The notes: generated by a model from the sequence alone, not told the origin. A stretch of DNA of 64,000 nucleotides from Galeopsis tetrahit (GCA_963675135.1 OY776131.1:32511381-32575380), one strand, 5' to 3'; shown: positions 9,289 to 21,360, counted from the first letter of the stretch. Numbers and translations are program-made.

Positions 9289-11677
9289 TTAGATAGGTTT
9301 AGGTACCCTTTGAGTTTTGGGTCCTGAGAGGTTAGTTGTACCTTTAGGAACCCAAACTTGCCTAATAACCCTGATTGATTCAAGGTGGCTAAGTTGTTTT
9401 CCTCTAGCATCAACATACACTGTCTTTCCCTTAAATGCCTTTGGGAAAGTATGTGTGAAAGTGTTAACTCTGTAAGTTTCAGGAGAGTTGTCAAACCTCC
9501 TGAACTTATGAGTTCTTTGTGCTACTTGAGGGAATCTTTGAGGAAAGGCATTCTTATGGCCATTACCCTTTGGCATGTAGGGTTTTGGTTGTCTCATTTT
9601 ATTCTGCCTTTGAGGATGGTTGTCCTTAGGTCTATTCAGCTGAGGCTTTCTCAGTAGAGTTGGCCTAGGCTGATTATACCTTGGATAACTCCTCTAAACA
9701 TTGTTCAGGAGAGTTGCCCTACCATTGGGTCTACTCTGCTGACCAACATTCCTCTTGTGTTCAGGGACTTTTGCCTTTTCCTTAGGTTGGCCTAGTCTCC
9801 TGAAGCACTTGAGTTGGAAAATCATCCATTTTGCCCTTTCCTTTGTTCAGTGGCTGAATCATTTCACTTTCAGCTTGTTGTGCCACTGATTTGACAAAGA
9901 TTCTCTTAGTGTTGCTTGTAGAAGCCATAGGTCTTTGGTAACTCTGAATTTCCTCTATTGCTTTAGTGGATCTTCTCAGAGCAGACATCTTTAATTTCAG
10001 GCTCTCTTCACTTGATTTTAGAATATCATACTCATGTGAGAGGTTTTCAAATTTAGCTTGAAGAATTTTCAGTTCAAAATCTTTTCTTTTCTGAGATAGG
10101 AGTTGATCATCAATCTCCTTTTGTTGGTCAACTATCCTGAGATTTGCTTCCTCAAGTTCTCTCAAGACTTGTTGATACAACTCAGTAGTCTTGACATCAA
10201 CAACTAACTCAGAGTTTTTAGCAAGCTCAATTGACAATCTTTCATTTTCTCTCACACAATTGTCATGGAATTCTTGTAACATAGTGAAATCTTCCATCAA
10301 CTTTCCAAGAGAAAGTTTCAAGTTGACTTCACTAGTGTTTTGTGAAATGAATGATGGTGAGCTAGAAGTAGAGGATACCTCATCATCCTCAAGAGCCATG
10401 TTGCATATGTCATCATCATCTTCACTGTTTGAGAATAGTCCATCAGAAGAGTTGAAGCTTTCAGCACTTTCAGATTCTTCACCAGCCATCATGGCTTTTC
10501 TATTGGTGAACTTTCTGTCTCTCTTTCCTTGTCTTTCTCTTCTTTCCTTAGATCTTAATTCAGGGCAGTCATACTGGAAGTGCCCTTTCTTTTTGCAGTT
10601 ATAGCACAGGTCTCCATCATCATCCTTCTTGAGTTCATCTCTTCTTCTAGAGGATGAAGGGTCAGCTCTACTGGACCTTCTCCTATCAGAGTACTTGTCC
10701 TCTGATCTTTTCTCTTCAGGCTTCTTGACCTCAGCCTGAGCTTCAGGAGAGTTGTACCTTCTCCTGAATTTGTTGTCTTGGTAGAATTTCTTGTATCTAC
10801 CAAACCTTGAATTTAACTTTTCAAACCTTCTAGCCATTAAGGCTAGTTCCTCCTTCATTTCAGTCTTGGAGACTGACTTTGATGATTTAGGAGTGGACTG
10901 CATTTCTGGTTCAGCAGTTTTGGCTTTGAATGCCACTCCCTTTGTAGGCATTGAAGGTTCCTCAACAGGCTTTCTTCTGTTGAGATCGAACTCATAAGCT
11001 TTGAGTTCAGAGAAGATTTGTTGCATGGGCATAGCGGAGAGATCCTTGGTGTTCTGCATCATAACAACATAGACATCCCACTTTTGAGTGAGACTTCTCA
11101 AGATCTTTAATCCAACCTCTCTCTTGGAGTACACCTTGCCCAGAGAGTTGATTTCATTCATCACATCAGTGAATCTACCAGCAAATTTGTCAATGGACTC
11201 CTCAGACTCCATTGTGAATTGTTCAAACTTCTGCACAGCTACTTGGAGCTTATTCTCCTTTATCTTTTCAGTACCCTTACACATTTCTGCAAGAGTATCC
11301 CAAATTTCTTTGGCAGTTGTGCAGTGGTAGACCCTTCCCATGATTGCATCTGGAATTGTTTGGTAGAGGGTGTTCATGGCAAGATAATTCAAATTATCTT
11401 TCCTCTTTTCTTCAGAGGTGAAGTCATCTTCATCCTTGGGGAGCATATCTCTTGTGTCTGCTCTTTGAGCTTCAGTGAACCTGGGATTGACTTGAGTAAA
11501 CACAAAAGGACCTCTTGTGATTACTCTCAACATGTCAGTATGATGTGAAATGTGATTGACTGAATTTGTGGCCATATTGTCCAATCCTTAAACAGCAGGA
11601 GGTGGAACAGCAGCATTTATGTTTTGTTCTTGATTCTGTTGCTGGTTCTGGTTGTTGTTGTTGTTTCCTCTTGCCAT
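9289..11677 (-). pseudogene. Copia A gag
   Basis: I place the start at the ATG at 11677, whose product begins with an Asn/Gln-rich tail (MARGNNNNNQNQQQ). An in-frame TAA at 11588-11590 interrupts it before MDNMATNSVNH. The following 600-codon frame (11584-9782) contains the copia gag core (UBN2-type: TLYQTIPDAIMGRVYHC, AKEIWDTLAEMC). A CCHC zinc knuckle for RNA binding follows (CYNCKKKGHFQYDC, near residue 340), then an acidic and coiled-coil region. A 2-bp loss near 9795 shifts the frame compared with element B, and a further TAG lies near 9695. The last part (9597-9289) is back in frame and ends RVPKPI before the gag/pol TAA. Confidence 0.85.
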
Positions 11678-11801
11678 TTATCAAGAAAGGAGTTAGACAA
11701 TAGATATCAAAGACTTCAGATAGATCAGTTCAGTGACCACACAAAATATGTGATTTTGAAAATCAAGATGGATTTTCAGAAGCAGTGGTCTTTGAACCCC
11801 T

Positions 11802-11813
11802 GCTCTGATACCA
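11802..11813 (-). promoter_or_regulatory. Primer binding site of copia A (initiator tRNA-Met type)
   Basis: On the minus strand this reads TGGTATCAGAGC, the usual plant copia primer site complementary to the 3' end of initiator tRNA-Met. It lies two bases inside the 5' LTR end, as expected. Confidence 0.93.
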
Positions 11814-11815
11814 CT

Positions 11816-13463
11816 TGTTGGTCCTGAAAGGAGTATATAACAAGTGTATGGGGGGGAAAACACTTGTATGCAAATTCTTTTCAACTTTGATCAAACCAGA
11901 GTTCAGCAAGATTGTCTTGGACAACTCTGCTGAAGATGTATAACTTCTCAAAGATAACCAAGCTACTAAGTACTATTGAGTACTTAGTTGAATGACTATC
12001 TAAGTTAGTTATAAGTTCGGAATTAGTGGTTGGCCCTTTTAGTTTAGACTCCTTTAAAGTTCTGAAATTACTTAGTCAATCAATCCAGTTTTCAGGGAAC
12101 TTATCAAAATGACTTTTGCACAGTCTTTGAATATATGTCCTTTGAAAGATCAGTTTTGTGTGCAGTGTTGAATGAATGAAAGTACTTGAAAGCAAATCAA
12201 CACAAGAGTTTATAGTGGTTCCGAGACTCAAGCTCCTACATCCACTTTCCCTGATTTAACAGGATAATTCCTTCACTCTTGGAATTAACTTGTTTTATAG
12301 TGCCAAGGTGCACTTGATCAAGAACACAACTCCTTGGTGAATTGATCCCTAGGATGTCTAGAGTCCTAGTACCCTCTTCTCAACTCAGAACTGAACTGTT
12401 CTTCTCTCAACAGTCAGCTCCTACCACTTCTAGTACTACAACCTTCTCACTTTCTCACTTGAAAGATATAAGGGTTGAAGTAAGGTTCCAACTAATGAGA
12501 TATCCTTTACAATGAAGATCAGTGCATAAGGATTAGGATATCTCTCTAAGCTTTGTATGGATATACAATGAGGTTCAGCTTAGAAGAAGTGTATGAAGAT
12601 TAAGGTAGTCTCTTTGTAAGCTTGAAAGCACTTTGACTTGTAGGATAGTTGGATATTCTTGTCAAGGTTGAGGTGCTTCACATGGTCTTCACACTTCTGT
12701 ATTTATAGACAAATGAAGGATTTGCCCGTTGGAGAGGCAGTCCCAAATGTCCATAAATGTCTTCTTTGAGTTCTTCAACTTAGAAGACAGATTCTTGATA
12801 GTGACATGTCCTCATTTGGGAAATAAACGGTTGTATAGACTTTGTCTTCATTCTGCAGCACTCTTCCCAATGTCTGACTTCAAGATTCACTTGTTCAAAC
12901 ATGGACATGGCTTCTGAAGGTTGGTTCTATGATAAGGACAACATTCCTTATCGGTAGACAACTCTCCTTATCACCATCAGCAGACTTTGCTTATCAGCAA
13001 AGTTGGCTTGCTCTTTTCAGATGACTTGGCTCTTTCCCTTTACTTCTTTTGGATGTGATCTTAGCATGATTCTTTGAAGATCTTTAGGGTATAGTTGTCT
13101 TGAATCTCTTCAGCATAGTTGATCTTAAGCTTCAGAATACTTGTTCTTGTTTAATTATGCTGAGACAACTCTTCTGGACAACACTTCTGGTCAACTCTTC
13201 TGATCAGCATACTTGTCCTTAAGCAGACTTGGTAATCATTCCAGAATTTGAGCCTTGAGGGGACTTGTTCTTGATAGACTTCAAAGCATATGTTCCCCCT
13301 CAAATTGTGCATCTATTCAACTAAGAGCTGCCTAACATTTCAACTTCTCATCTAGCCTTATGCTATATGTTCTAACATTCTTAGAACATAATCATCTTTG
13401 ATTTAGGCATGTCTCAGGGGGTTTTGGTATTGAATCAAAACACATCTCATTTTATTCCCAACA
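11816..13463 (-). repeat. 5' LTR of copia A (1648 bp)
   Basis: The minus-strand LTR begins TGTTGGGAATAAAATGAG and ends CAGGACCAACA, giving the normal TG...CA ends. The outer end borders pol of element C at 13464; the inner end is followed by the primer binding site. It aligns along its length with the 3' LTR of element B at 50648-52290. Small open frames inside it are not genes. Confidence 0.92.
12700..12707 (-). promoter_or_regulatory. TATA box of copia A LTR
   Basis: TATAAATA on the minus strand, in a segment kept in element B (51538-51545) and in the solo LTR (31867-31874). It is the likely core promoter at the U3/R boundary. Confidence 0.65.
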
Positions 13464-13554
13464 TGATATTTTCACAAAACCATTACCTGAGGCTCGTTTT
13501 CGTGAATTATGCATTAGTCTAGGACTAATTGATCTAGACCCTACTTGCCTATAG
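13464..13554 (+). pseudogene. Copia element C: C-terminal end of pol
   Basis: Immediately after the LTR of element A the plus strand reads DIFTKPLPEARFRELCISLG and on to LIDLDPTCL and a TAG (13552-13554). This is the standard C-terminus of copia pol; compare the LTKPLAEARFLELSAELGL tail of element B. It is the continuation of the fragment at 1-1319. About 400 codons of RT and RNase H that should lie between them are absent. Confidence 0.88.
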
Positions 13555-14431
13555 CTATGTACTAACCAGACAGGTACATCAAAGATATAAGGAGACAAGA
13601 TCACTGAAACAGAGCACTCGTCTACTCGCTCAACAGACAGGTATACAAGGTCAGACAAGATGACCAAACAACCCGATGAGGAAGTTGGTAAAGCTGAGGG
13701 TAATACTAAGGGAATAAACATTTAAGGGGGAATCTATGATTTCTTAAAAATCCTTATGTTGACTCTTAAGTTTGTTAAAAGTCATCATGTTCGAAACCTT
13801 GACTATTGCTTTAGATTGATATTCATCTTAATTATTCTACTCTACTTGTACCTACACTCATACGTCGCACAAGATAAGATAGGTACATGAAGTCGTTCGA
13901 CCTTCAGAATAGACAAGCACAATCGAAGGGGGAACTCGTCTGGTGCGCATTTGTCTACTCGTCTGTTCTGGATAGACTCGAATAGACAAGATAAGTGTTC
14001 TTATGATTCAAATACTCTAATTGTTTAACACTACGAATTAAGGGTATTAATGTAATTTGATAATTTGAAATTTGTAAAAATCTAGAATTGGATTTATACA
14101 CTCCATTTAATGAGGTGTATACACCCAGTTCGCGCCAAACCCTACTACCGTAGGTCAGATGAGTACACTCCTCTGTCTTAACCAATAGGAAAGGCGGATT
14201 TCAAATTTTACAATATCAAATCACGTAATATTCTCGATTCCGTAACTGAATTCCAAAAGACTCAACCATTGGATCATTTCCTTTAAATCTTGGCCGTTGA
14301 TTCTCAAAAACTGTTCTAACAAAACCCAACAGTTGCACCCTACTCTTCTCACGTTGTTCTTAACTCTCCTACTCTCAAGCAATTGATTCCTTGCAAATTC
14401 GAACTATTTGTTCTTAATCAACCCTACTACT
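13555..14431 (+). other. Spacer between pol and third ORF of copia C
   Basis: No supported gene. It has the same position as the spacers of A and B. Two polypurine tracts of the AAGGGGGAA type occur near 13725-13735 and 13925-13935; they look like polypurine-tract motifs but lie before the third ORF. Confidence 0.5.
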
Positions 14432-17400
14432 ATGTCGATTGTCTCGCTTTTCGATGTCCGAACTAACATGCAGGCCAGATTTGATCTTGGCAAGTACGCA
14501 TCGGAGAACAAGGTGCATGTTGAAGGTTCTGTGTTTTTCAAGGGCAATCACATAGACGACAACAAGGAGATTCTAATGAAATGTTGCAGATGTGGTTTGA
14601 GACCATATTTGGAGTCATTTCCAGAAGTCGTGCTAGAGGAAGAAGTGTTGGAGTTCTATGCCAACGCCACCAGAAGAGGAGACTCGATTGAATCGTTCGT
14701 TGGTGGAAGCCGAGTAGAACTTACTCGAGACAATGTGTTCAAATCATTAAAGTTGCCTATTGGTTCAATTGATATAGAGAACTATGCTATCGGTCAGGAG
14801 TTGAGGTATCTTAGTACTTTTTGTGGTAAGAAGTTGAAGCTTTGTCGAGATGGCAAAGTCCCAGCTGTGAAGAAGAAGGAGCTCTTAGACAAGTACAAGA
14901 CTCTTCTCGACATTGCCAGTAAGATGTTGCTTGGAGTAACCGGAAGTTATGATTCGGTTACACTGCAAAAGACGAGAGTGATGGCCGCAATCTATGACGG
15001 CATCACTGAAGGAAATTGGTATAACTTGTTCGCGGATCGTCTTATGTACTTTGAGAGGAATGTGCGAGTCGACACCGATTCAGCCAAGTGGATGGTGTCT
15101 GCTGCAGTCGGCTTCAGAAACAAGTTGAGTATTCTTTTACCTATCTTGTTGCCGAACAAGACGAATTGGAGCAAGGGCAAGCCATTTCATGCCCTCAAGC
15201 ACTATTTGAAAAAGGAGGCTTTGGCGAAGCAAGCTGCAGGAAGAGTTGCTGCCCCCAGACAAGTTCAAATAGATCCTCAAGATGATATGTTTGAGGCCGC
15301 CTCGTCTAGTTCAGAAGAAGACGACTCGGAGGATGGTGAAAAATCTGAAGAGGCTGAAGCTGGAACTAGTGGAAGACTAGTTCAATATGTGGTAGAGGAG
15401 GCTAGGTTCGAGGTTGCAGAGGATTCGGAAGAGACTCATTCTGATAAGGAGTCTGAGAAAGAAGAGGAGACAAGTGCTGAAGTTGCCGAAACCTATCGAC
15501 TGGTGAGAGTCGAGTCCCTCGCCAGACAAGTCGACGGAAAAGGTTGGTACTTCTTCCAGAACTCTCCCCGTGAAAACCAAGGCAAGATCACTTCGATCTC
15601 GTGTCAGACCTGCACCCAAAACCTCATCAGTGTTGGCAGTGAAACCACTGAGAGCCAACATAACCCAAGATACTACCATATTTGACACAACTGATACTCA
15701 TACAGTTGTCACACCAAACCTAGCCACATCACAGCCCACAGAAACCACAATCCTAATTCCCTCAACCTCAACAGAAAATGTTGAACCCATCAACCCATCT
15801 GTTTCAGAAACAACACTAGTTGCCACTGCAACAACTGAGACAAGGACCCCACTTGCTCAGACCCCTTCTGAAATTAGATTCAAATCCCTTGTCTATTATC
15901 CGATGTGTCTTAGGGAGAAGAGGTTGCGTTCGAAAGTAAGTAACAATTTGAGAAAGATGCTCCCGTCTATTGAGATTGATTCATCTTCTGAGCAATATGA
16001 GAAACTTCTAAGGATATGCACATGGGTTGCATTGAAGAAGGCCCCGACAGAAGACTTATTCGAAGTTATCATGGGAATGAGCGGAATCTCCAATTTTCAA
16101 GATTGGGAGATGGAACAGAAGGAGAATAGTGGAGTTCGAGACCACTCAGAATTGTTCCCAGCTCATGTTTTAACTGCTCTGGTGAAGAAGATGCTCAACG
16201 TTTCTGATGATATTTTGACTTCTCAAGACAAGTTTGAAGTTGGAGTTCAAACTGATCTGATGGAAGAGTGGATGGAATTAGAGAACGTTTCTGAACATCT
16301 TGAAGATGCTGCTGAAAGTGCTGAGGCAGAAGACGACTTGGTTATTCTTGGTGAAGAAGATGATGAGTTTGTTGAAACTTTCATTTTTGATGAGGATGAG
16401 ATAGTTGTGAAAGATCGAGAAGATGTTGTTATTGGAACTCAATCTACTCAAGTATTTCCTGAAGGATATTTAGATGATTTGAAGACGGACTTGAAGGAAG
16501 TAGTTCAGTCGTCTATTGATGAGTTCTTGAATTCAAAGTTGAAAGAAGTTCTTGTGGAACAGAATCAGTCTCTTGTGGACAGTTCCAGAGAGTTGATTGT
16601 TGGTGAAGTCAACAAGATGGACTCAACCTTTAGACAAGAAATGTATGTTCAGGTTGAAGACTTCTTGAAGAGGCAAGTTGACTACTCGGAGAAGAGATCG
16701 ATCAAATTTGCTAGATCGTTGGCTGAAGAATCTGGCAAGATGGAACGTTTGTACAGAGTAAAGATTGAGATAGCTGATGAGCAGAGGCGAGAAGCACAAG
16801 ATCAGTTGGTGCGTTCAAGAACTGTTCTTACTGAATTAACTGAACAGAACAGGTTGCTCAGACAAACAGCTACACATTTTAAAGATGAGCTTATTTCAAG
16901 TTCAAGGAAGCTAGAGCTGACTACTGATCGTCTTGACAAGATGAGTCACGACAAGACGCATCAGAGGCAAATCGAGTTAGCTACTAAAGCTATGAAGGAA
17001 GCTCTCAAGGAAGAAATGACTCGCTTTACTAGTCTATTCACTCTTAAGGCAAGTGATGAAGCCAAAAAGGGGGAACAGACGAGTAGAGTTGAAGAAAAGT
17101 CTAAGTCTAGTGTTGAACCGGAAATGAAGGAAGCTGCTATAGTGATGCAAGATTTGAAAAGGCCTAAGAGAGGAAAACTTGTGAAGAAGGCAGATCTTGA
17201 GCAAGCTAGAGCAGATGAGCAAAAGAGACAGGTGAAGGGCAAAGCGGTTGCTCTACCTGAAGTTGAGGTTCAGACCAGACAAGTAAAGAGAAAGTTGATT
17301 AATGAAGAGCCAGAAACGACTGCAATCGTGAAGAAGCAAAAGATAGTTGAGAAGGATGATGAATCTCACTATGCTAGTAAGAAGAAAGTTGGAAAGCATA

Positions 17401-17813
17401 TTAGAAGGTTGCAGGAGTTGAAAGCGAATCCAGATCTAGTTGAAGACGCATACATTGACAACTTCATTGACAGAGAACATCGTGAAGATTGGTTCAAATT
17501 CAAGTTGCAATGGGAGTTAGATCACTGGATAGTTCGTAAGTTTGGATATGCAGACAGCTCTGAATAACTTTATGCTGTGTTTGACAAATTTATGGAAGTT
17601 CAAGACTTGAAGCTATGGAATCTTATCATGAGGATAGCTGCTGCTGTGAATTTTAATATTCTTGTTCCGATTTATCCAAAATAGAATACTCTTATGCTGA
17701 GCTCTGGTAAAAGGATTGATTTCAATCATATCAAGAAATTTGAAGAAGAGCTGCTGGACAAGGAGAAGATCGATGATGAAGAACACACTTCAGTGATTCA
17801 TAGATCTGTATAG
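14432..17813 (+). pseudogene. Copia C third ORF (broken)
   Basis: Starts at the ATG at 14432 (MSIVSLFDVRTN...). The first 250 codons contain RCGLRPYLESFPEVV, LEEEVLEFYANATRRGD and VELTRDNVFKSLKLPIG. These match the layout of the N-terminal domain in the third ORF of A and B and resemble the plant transposon protein family. An acidic region follows. A one-base slip in the AAAA run near 15540 moves the frame, which then runs 15570-17567 with a Thr-rich part and a long coiled coil, including a KKVGKHIRRLQELK region. Readable homology to the C-terminus of element B's protein continues past a TAA (17565-17567) and a TAG near 17682 to about 17813. The protein is a diverged relative of the A/B one, so C belongs to another family. 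Confidence 0.75.
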
Positions 17814-18868
17814 AAACTCATGATTTTCGTATATAATGATGTATAGATTCTTAAGTTGACTAAACTATTTTATAAAGCTTAAAGTAATGTAATAGTCTTG
17901 TTAGATTAGATGATAGGACTAGATTAGTGTTCTATTAGAGTCTACAGAAGAAGACCTGCGCAAGACAAGAAGAGTAAGAAGAAGACTCGGAATTTGTCTA
18001 AGTGTTGAAACAAGACAGGTGCGCGTCAACAAGATAAGTCAACATAAAGAAGGAATAAAGAAGTTAGTTACAAAAATGCGTATTGAAGATAAAGATTGAA
18101 GAGTTAGTTGGAAATAACTAATTAACTGAAGAAACGCGTGGATGGATAAAGAGTAACAGTTATGAGTTAGATTTCAAGAAAGGTTGGTTACACAACTGAA
18201 AGTTCTTGGAATTGATAGTCTATAAATACCTCATGGTATTGAACGATTCAAGACTACTGAAACTCGATATACTGAAGAATTTACGAAGCATTCAAGAAGC
18301 AAATTACTCTCAGAGTTTGAAGATTCAGAAAGAAGCCAGAAGACAAATTGAAGATTCGAAGAAGGCTACTACTGAAGATAGAGAAGTTTATTTTTTTTTA
18401 CTGTATCAAGTTGCTAGTTGCTTATTAAATAGCTAGTTAGATCGAAGAAACACTTGGTAGTGTTATCGAGAAGATCTAAGTCTTATTTATTGGGACTTAA
18501 AGCTACAAGAACACATTACTCCATTGGACGAGTTAATAAGAATATCACAATTGGGTTTGTGAGAGTGGATATAGACAAGTTGTCGAACCACTATAAATCT
18601 CGTGTTTGATTTACTTTAGTGTTTTAGTTGTGTTTGATTGATTAACTACTTAATTGATTGAATTACATATCTGAACAAGACTAGTAGAGTGTTCATACAG
18701 AGTTCGCGAATTTAGTTGAGTATAAACTTGATTGGGCTCATAGTTTAATTCTGATATTCCGCATTCGTATTCTGATATATTGAAAGATTTTTGAAAAGTC
18801 TATTCACCCCCCTCTAGACATTTTCACTAGCTTACTCAATATTATTAACTCAACTAGGGACCTACAAG
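17814..18868 (+). repeat. Probable 3' LTR of copia C (left border not determined)
   Basis: No coding signal. A plus-strand TATAAATA lies at 18221-18228. The segment near 18807 (TTCACCCCCCTCTAGA) is typical of the inner end of plant copia LTRs. The region ends ...GGGACCTACA at 18868, where dispersed-repeat sequence begins. I could not find a convincing polypurine tract or TG start, so the left border is a guess. Confidence 0.5.
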
Positions 18869-20983
18869 GTGAAAATTAAAATTTAAAAGTTGATAGGACC
18901 AAAATAAAAATGTGGTGAAGTTATAAGGATGAAAAAAAAATTCCCCCAATTAAATATTACAATTCGCTTAATTTATGTGTGGTTGAAGTTATGTAAATTA
19001 GATTACATTTAATTAAATGCATTTGAAATTAATTATCTTAAATTATGTAATCTAATTTTTTTTTTATATTGCATTTTTTTTTTTTAATGGATGGACGTTA
19101 GTGGAATAAAACTTTTCAATTATAGGAACTTACACTTTTCAGTTATAGTGACTATGACTTACATTTTAATGGATGGACCTTATAAAAAAATTCATTTACT
19201 ATTTAAGTTGTTGACATACTCACTTGTATTTTTTTAATAATATTGTGTTGCACTTTTCAGTTATAGGAACTTACACTTTTTCAGTTATAGTGACTTTCAT
19301 TTTTTATTAATATTGTGTTGCACTTTTTCTGTTATAATGATTTACATTTTTTATTAATATTGCATGTGTTGCATTTTTCCGTTATAGTGATTTACACTTT
19401 TTAGTAATATATGTCCATTAATTATTTTTTACCAAATCAACATTCCTTAATTTTAAAATTTGTGATATAATTTTGTATTCTACATCATCATCTTCAAATA
19501 TAGGAGTATATCAAATCGTGGATCACATGACTAATAAAGATATTGCGTAATATAAAAATATGTTATTGTAATATAGTTGAAGTTTGATGATTAATATAGT
19601 AAGGCTTAGTTTGGTTTGTTGGAAATGGGGAGATAGACTTTTTTTCCCAACTATTCTTACATTTGGTTTGATTGATTTCAGCCCGGATTACTTTTCCCCA
19701 CTAAACCCAGCCTAACGTTATTAATGATCCAAGGTGGGGGCTGAGTTTATTTATCTAGCTCACTCCCAATTTCAGTTTACATTGTTTATTGTCCATATTA
19801 TCCTTGAACTTATATAATTTCTGACTATTATACCCTCACTCTAATCTGTATTTACACAAGGCCACATAAATTTACAATGGGAACCTTAATTTTTATTTAA
19901 ATCGGGCATCGTCTTCTGACCTTTATAAACGAGAAGTTGAGAAGTGGCAATACATTAAATGCATGTTTACGTTTGTGGTAATTTAATTGTTTATTATATT
20001 TAATTTTGACAAGCTTGTCCCCACTGAGCTGTAGTTTGTTCACCCTTTTATTTTAACATTTTCATATTTAATGAGCTGATGGCGAGGAGGAGTGGTGGAT
20101 AACAAAGTTATTATCATTTAATAAAACCAATTGAGCTTGATTAACTCTTTAATAATTATTTCATAAAATATTGAGATATGGTTCACTAGATATTTTTAAA
20201 TTCTTTCGAGTTGTTAATTATTATTTAAGCTTCTGCCAAATGTTATTATATATATTGAAGAAAATAAATTTGTGAGTTTCATTTCTTATTTCAAAATTTT
20301 GGTATATGCCTTTTATTTTTATATCAACAACTATTTTCGTAAAATTTATTATTTTGGAAATTGGGGCGTGACACTTCCATTTACTTTTTTTATTATTATA
20401 TCCTCCCGCTCGCTCTCGCATTTTGAATGTGATTTTAGTTGAATTAAATTAATAATTAAGGGACTTGATTAGTTTAGAAAAAAATTGAGGTTATTTAATT
20501 TTATAATTAAAATGAGAAAGGCTTAGTTAAGGTCGATTTTTGGTTTTGAAGTCTAGTACGTAAAAAAAATTTGATATGAACGGTTCAATCTTGTAATATG
20601 GATTATATTGAAACAAAGTCGATCTGGTTGTGTTTAGTGAGCTTAATATTTTTCTTTCATTTTAATAGATCATTGATATTTTACTTAGTCGCATTTTTCT
20701 TTTTTAGTTAATGTAGTTGACATTTCCTTTCATCGACGGCAAATTAGTTATGTATAAAAAATATAAAAACTAATGTAAAGGGTATTTTAGACGTTTGTCA
20801 CTCAATTTCAATTTTATTCCACAATCCAAACATCTTGAGTATAAATTATCATATAAACTTAAAATTTCAATCCATTAATCCAAACATGAATTTTAAATCA
20901 TCTTTTTGAATTGTGAACAGTGCAATCCCACTAAATCATATCCTAACATTTCGATCCTGTCTAGCAAACCAAACAAGCCCTTA
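18869..20983. repeat. Dispersed repeat, copy 1 (about 2.1 kb)
   Basis: This AT-rich block is matched almost base for base by 22408-22705 joined to 28629-30482. The first 550 bp contain repeated short units around CACTTTTCAGTTATAGTGAC and TTAATATTGTGTTGCA. No coding region was found. Homology between copies ends precisely at CCCTTAG/TCCTTAG (20983 and 30482). The left end abuts copia C and may be cut by it. Confidence 0.85.
19601..20983. mobile_element. Inverted-repeat-bounded element inside the dispersed repeat
   Basis: The left end reads TAAGGCTTAGTTTGGTTTG and the right end, on the other strand, TAAGGGCTTGTTTGGTTTG. The roughly 20-bp terminal inverted repeats are similar to those of many plant hAT or PIF/Harbinger non-autonomous elements. 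It is about 1.38 kb and has no transposase. A second copy lies at about 29094-30482. The target-site duplication is ambiguous, so the superfamily is not assigned. Confidence 0.55.
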
Positions 20984-21052
20984 GTAATATATATATATAT
21001 ATATATTATTACTCATAAATTAATATTATTTTATTGAATTATTTAAATAGAA

Positions 21053-21298
21053 TTAATTTCCTGTACCAGAACTAGGACTTGACTCGGTAGGTTGAAAAGT
21101 ATCCACGTTGTCTTTATTTAAATTGTGCAGCAGAACCTTTCTTGCATGGATTTGAATTTGTCCAGCTTCCCCCACTACTATTTCAGAAGAAGTAGTAAAC
21201 TTGTTTATTTCTTTCCGCTGTTCTGCCTCGCTTGCAGTAATTGCAATTACAATTGTGAAAATAAGAAACATATGGAGACTTCTAAGGTTATAAGCCAT
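21053..21298 (-). CDS. CEP-like secreted signalling peptide precursor, 81 aa
   Basis: An intronless ORF encoding a small secreted protein. Residues 1 to about 25 form a signal peptide (hydrophobic core MFLIFTIVIAITA, then small residues before cleavage). A variable, charged middle follows. The last 16 residues, DTFQPTESSPSSGTGN, fit the C-terminally encoded peptide (CEP) pattern D-x-F-R-P-T-x(4)-S-P-G-x-G-H at D, F, P, T, S, G and G. The mature peptide would lie at the very C-terminus before the TAA, as in known CEPs with a single peptide. CEPs are released to the apoplast and are sensed by CEPR receptor kinases, acting in nitrogen signalling and root growth; that is family knowledge. Odd points are Q for R, SSG for the SPG core and N for the terminal H. 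The gene sits between transposon-derived blocks and has a TATA box 63 bp upstream of the ATG. Confidence 0.65.
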   Translation of the reverse strand: MAYNLRSLHMFLIFTIVIAITASEAEQRKEINKFTTSSEIVVGEAGQIQIHARKVLLHNLNKDNVDTFQPTESSPSSGTGN

Positions 21299-21360
21299 TG
21301 TAATAAAAATAATATACTAGACAGAGAGAAAGAAATGATATTTTACGTCTACCGTCTGTC

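Larger units (their letters stand above)
1320..13463 (-). mobile_element. Copia LTR retrotransposon A, 3'-truncated, nested in copia C
   Basis: The element reads on the minus strand in the order 5' LTR (11816-13463), primer binding site, gag, pol, spacer and a large third ORF, which is cut off at 1320. The 3' LTR is missing. The copia gene order (protease, integrase, RT, RNase H) and the extra 3' ORF suggest a Sirevirus-like lineage; that placement is an inference. Compared with the sister element B at 50648, A has frameshifts in gag, at the end of pol and in the third ORF, so it is not autonomous. The sequence next to the 5' LTR at 13464 continues the pol gene of element C, so A inserted there. 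Confidence 0.9.

Noticed and set aside
13725..13735. AAGGGGGAAT after the end of copia C pol as the polypurine tract and start of a 3' LTR
   Set aside because: The third ORF of C follows at 14432-17813, so the 3' LTR must lie further on. The tract may be a relic of a repeated polypurine motif, but it is not the active one.
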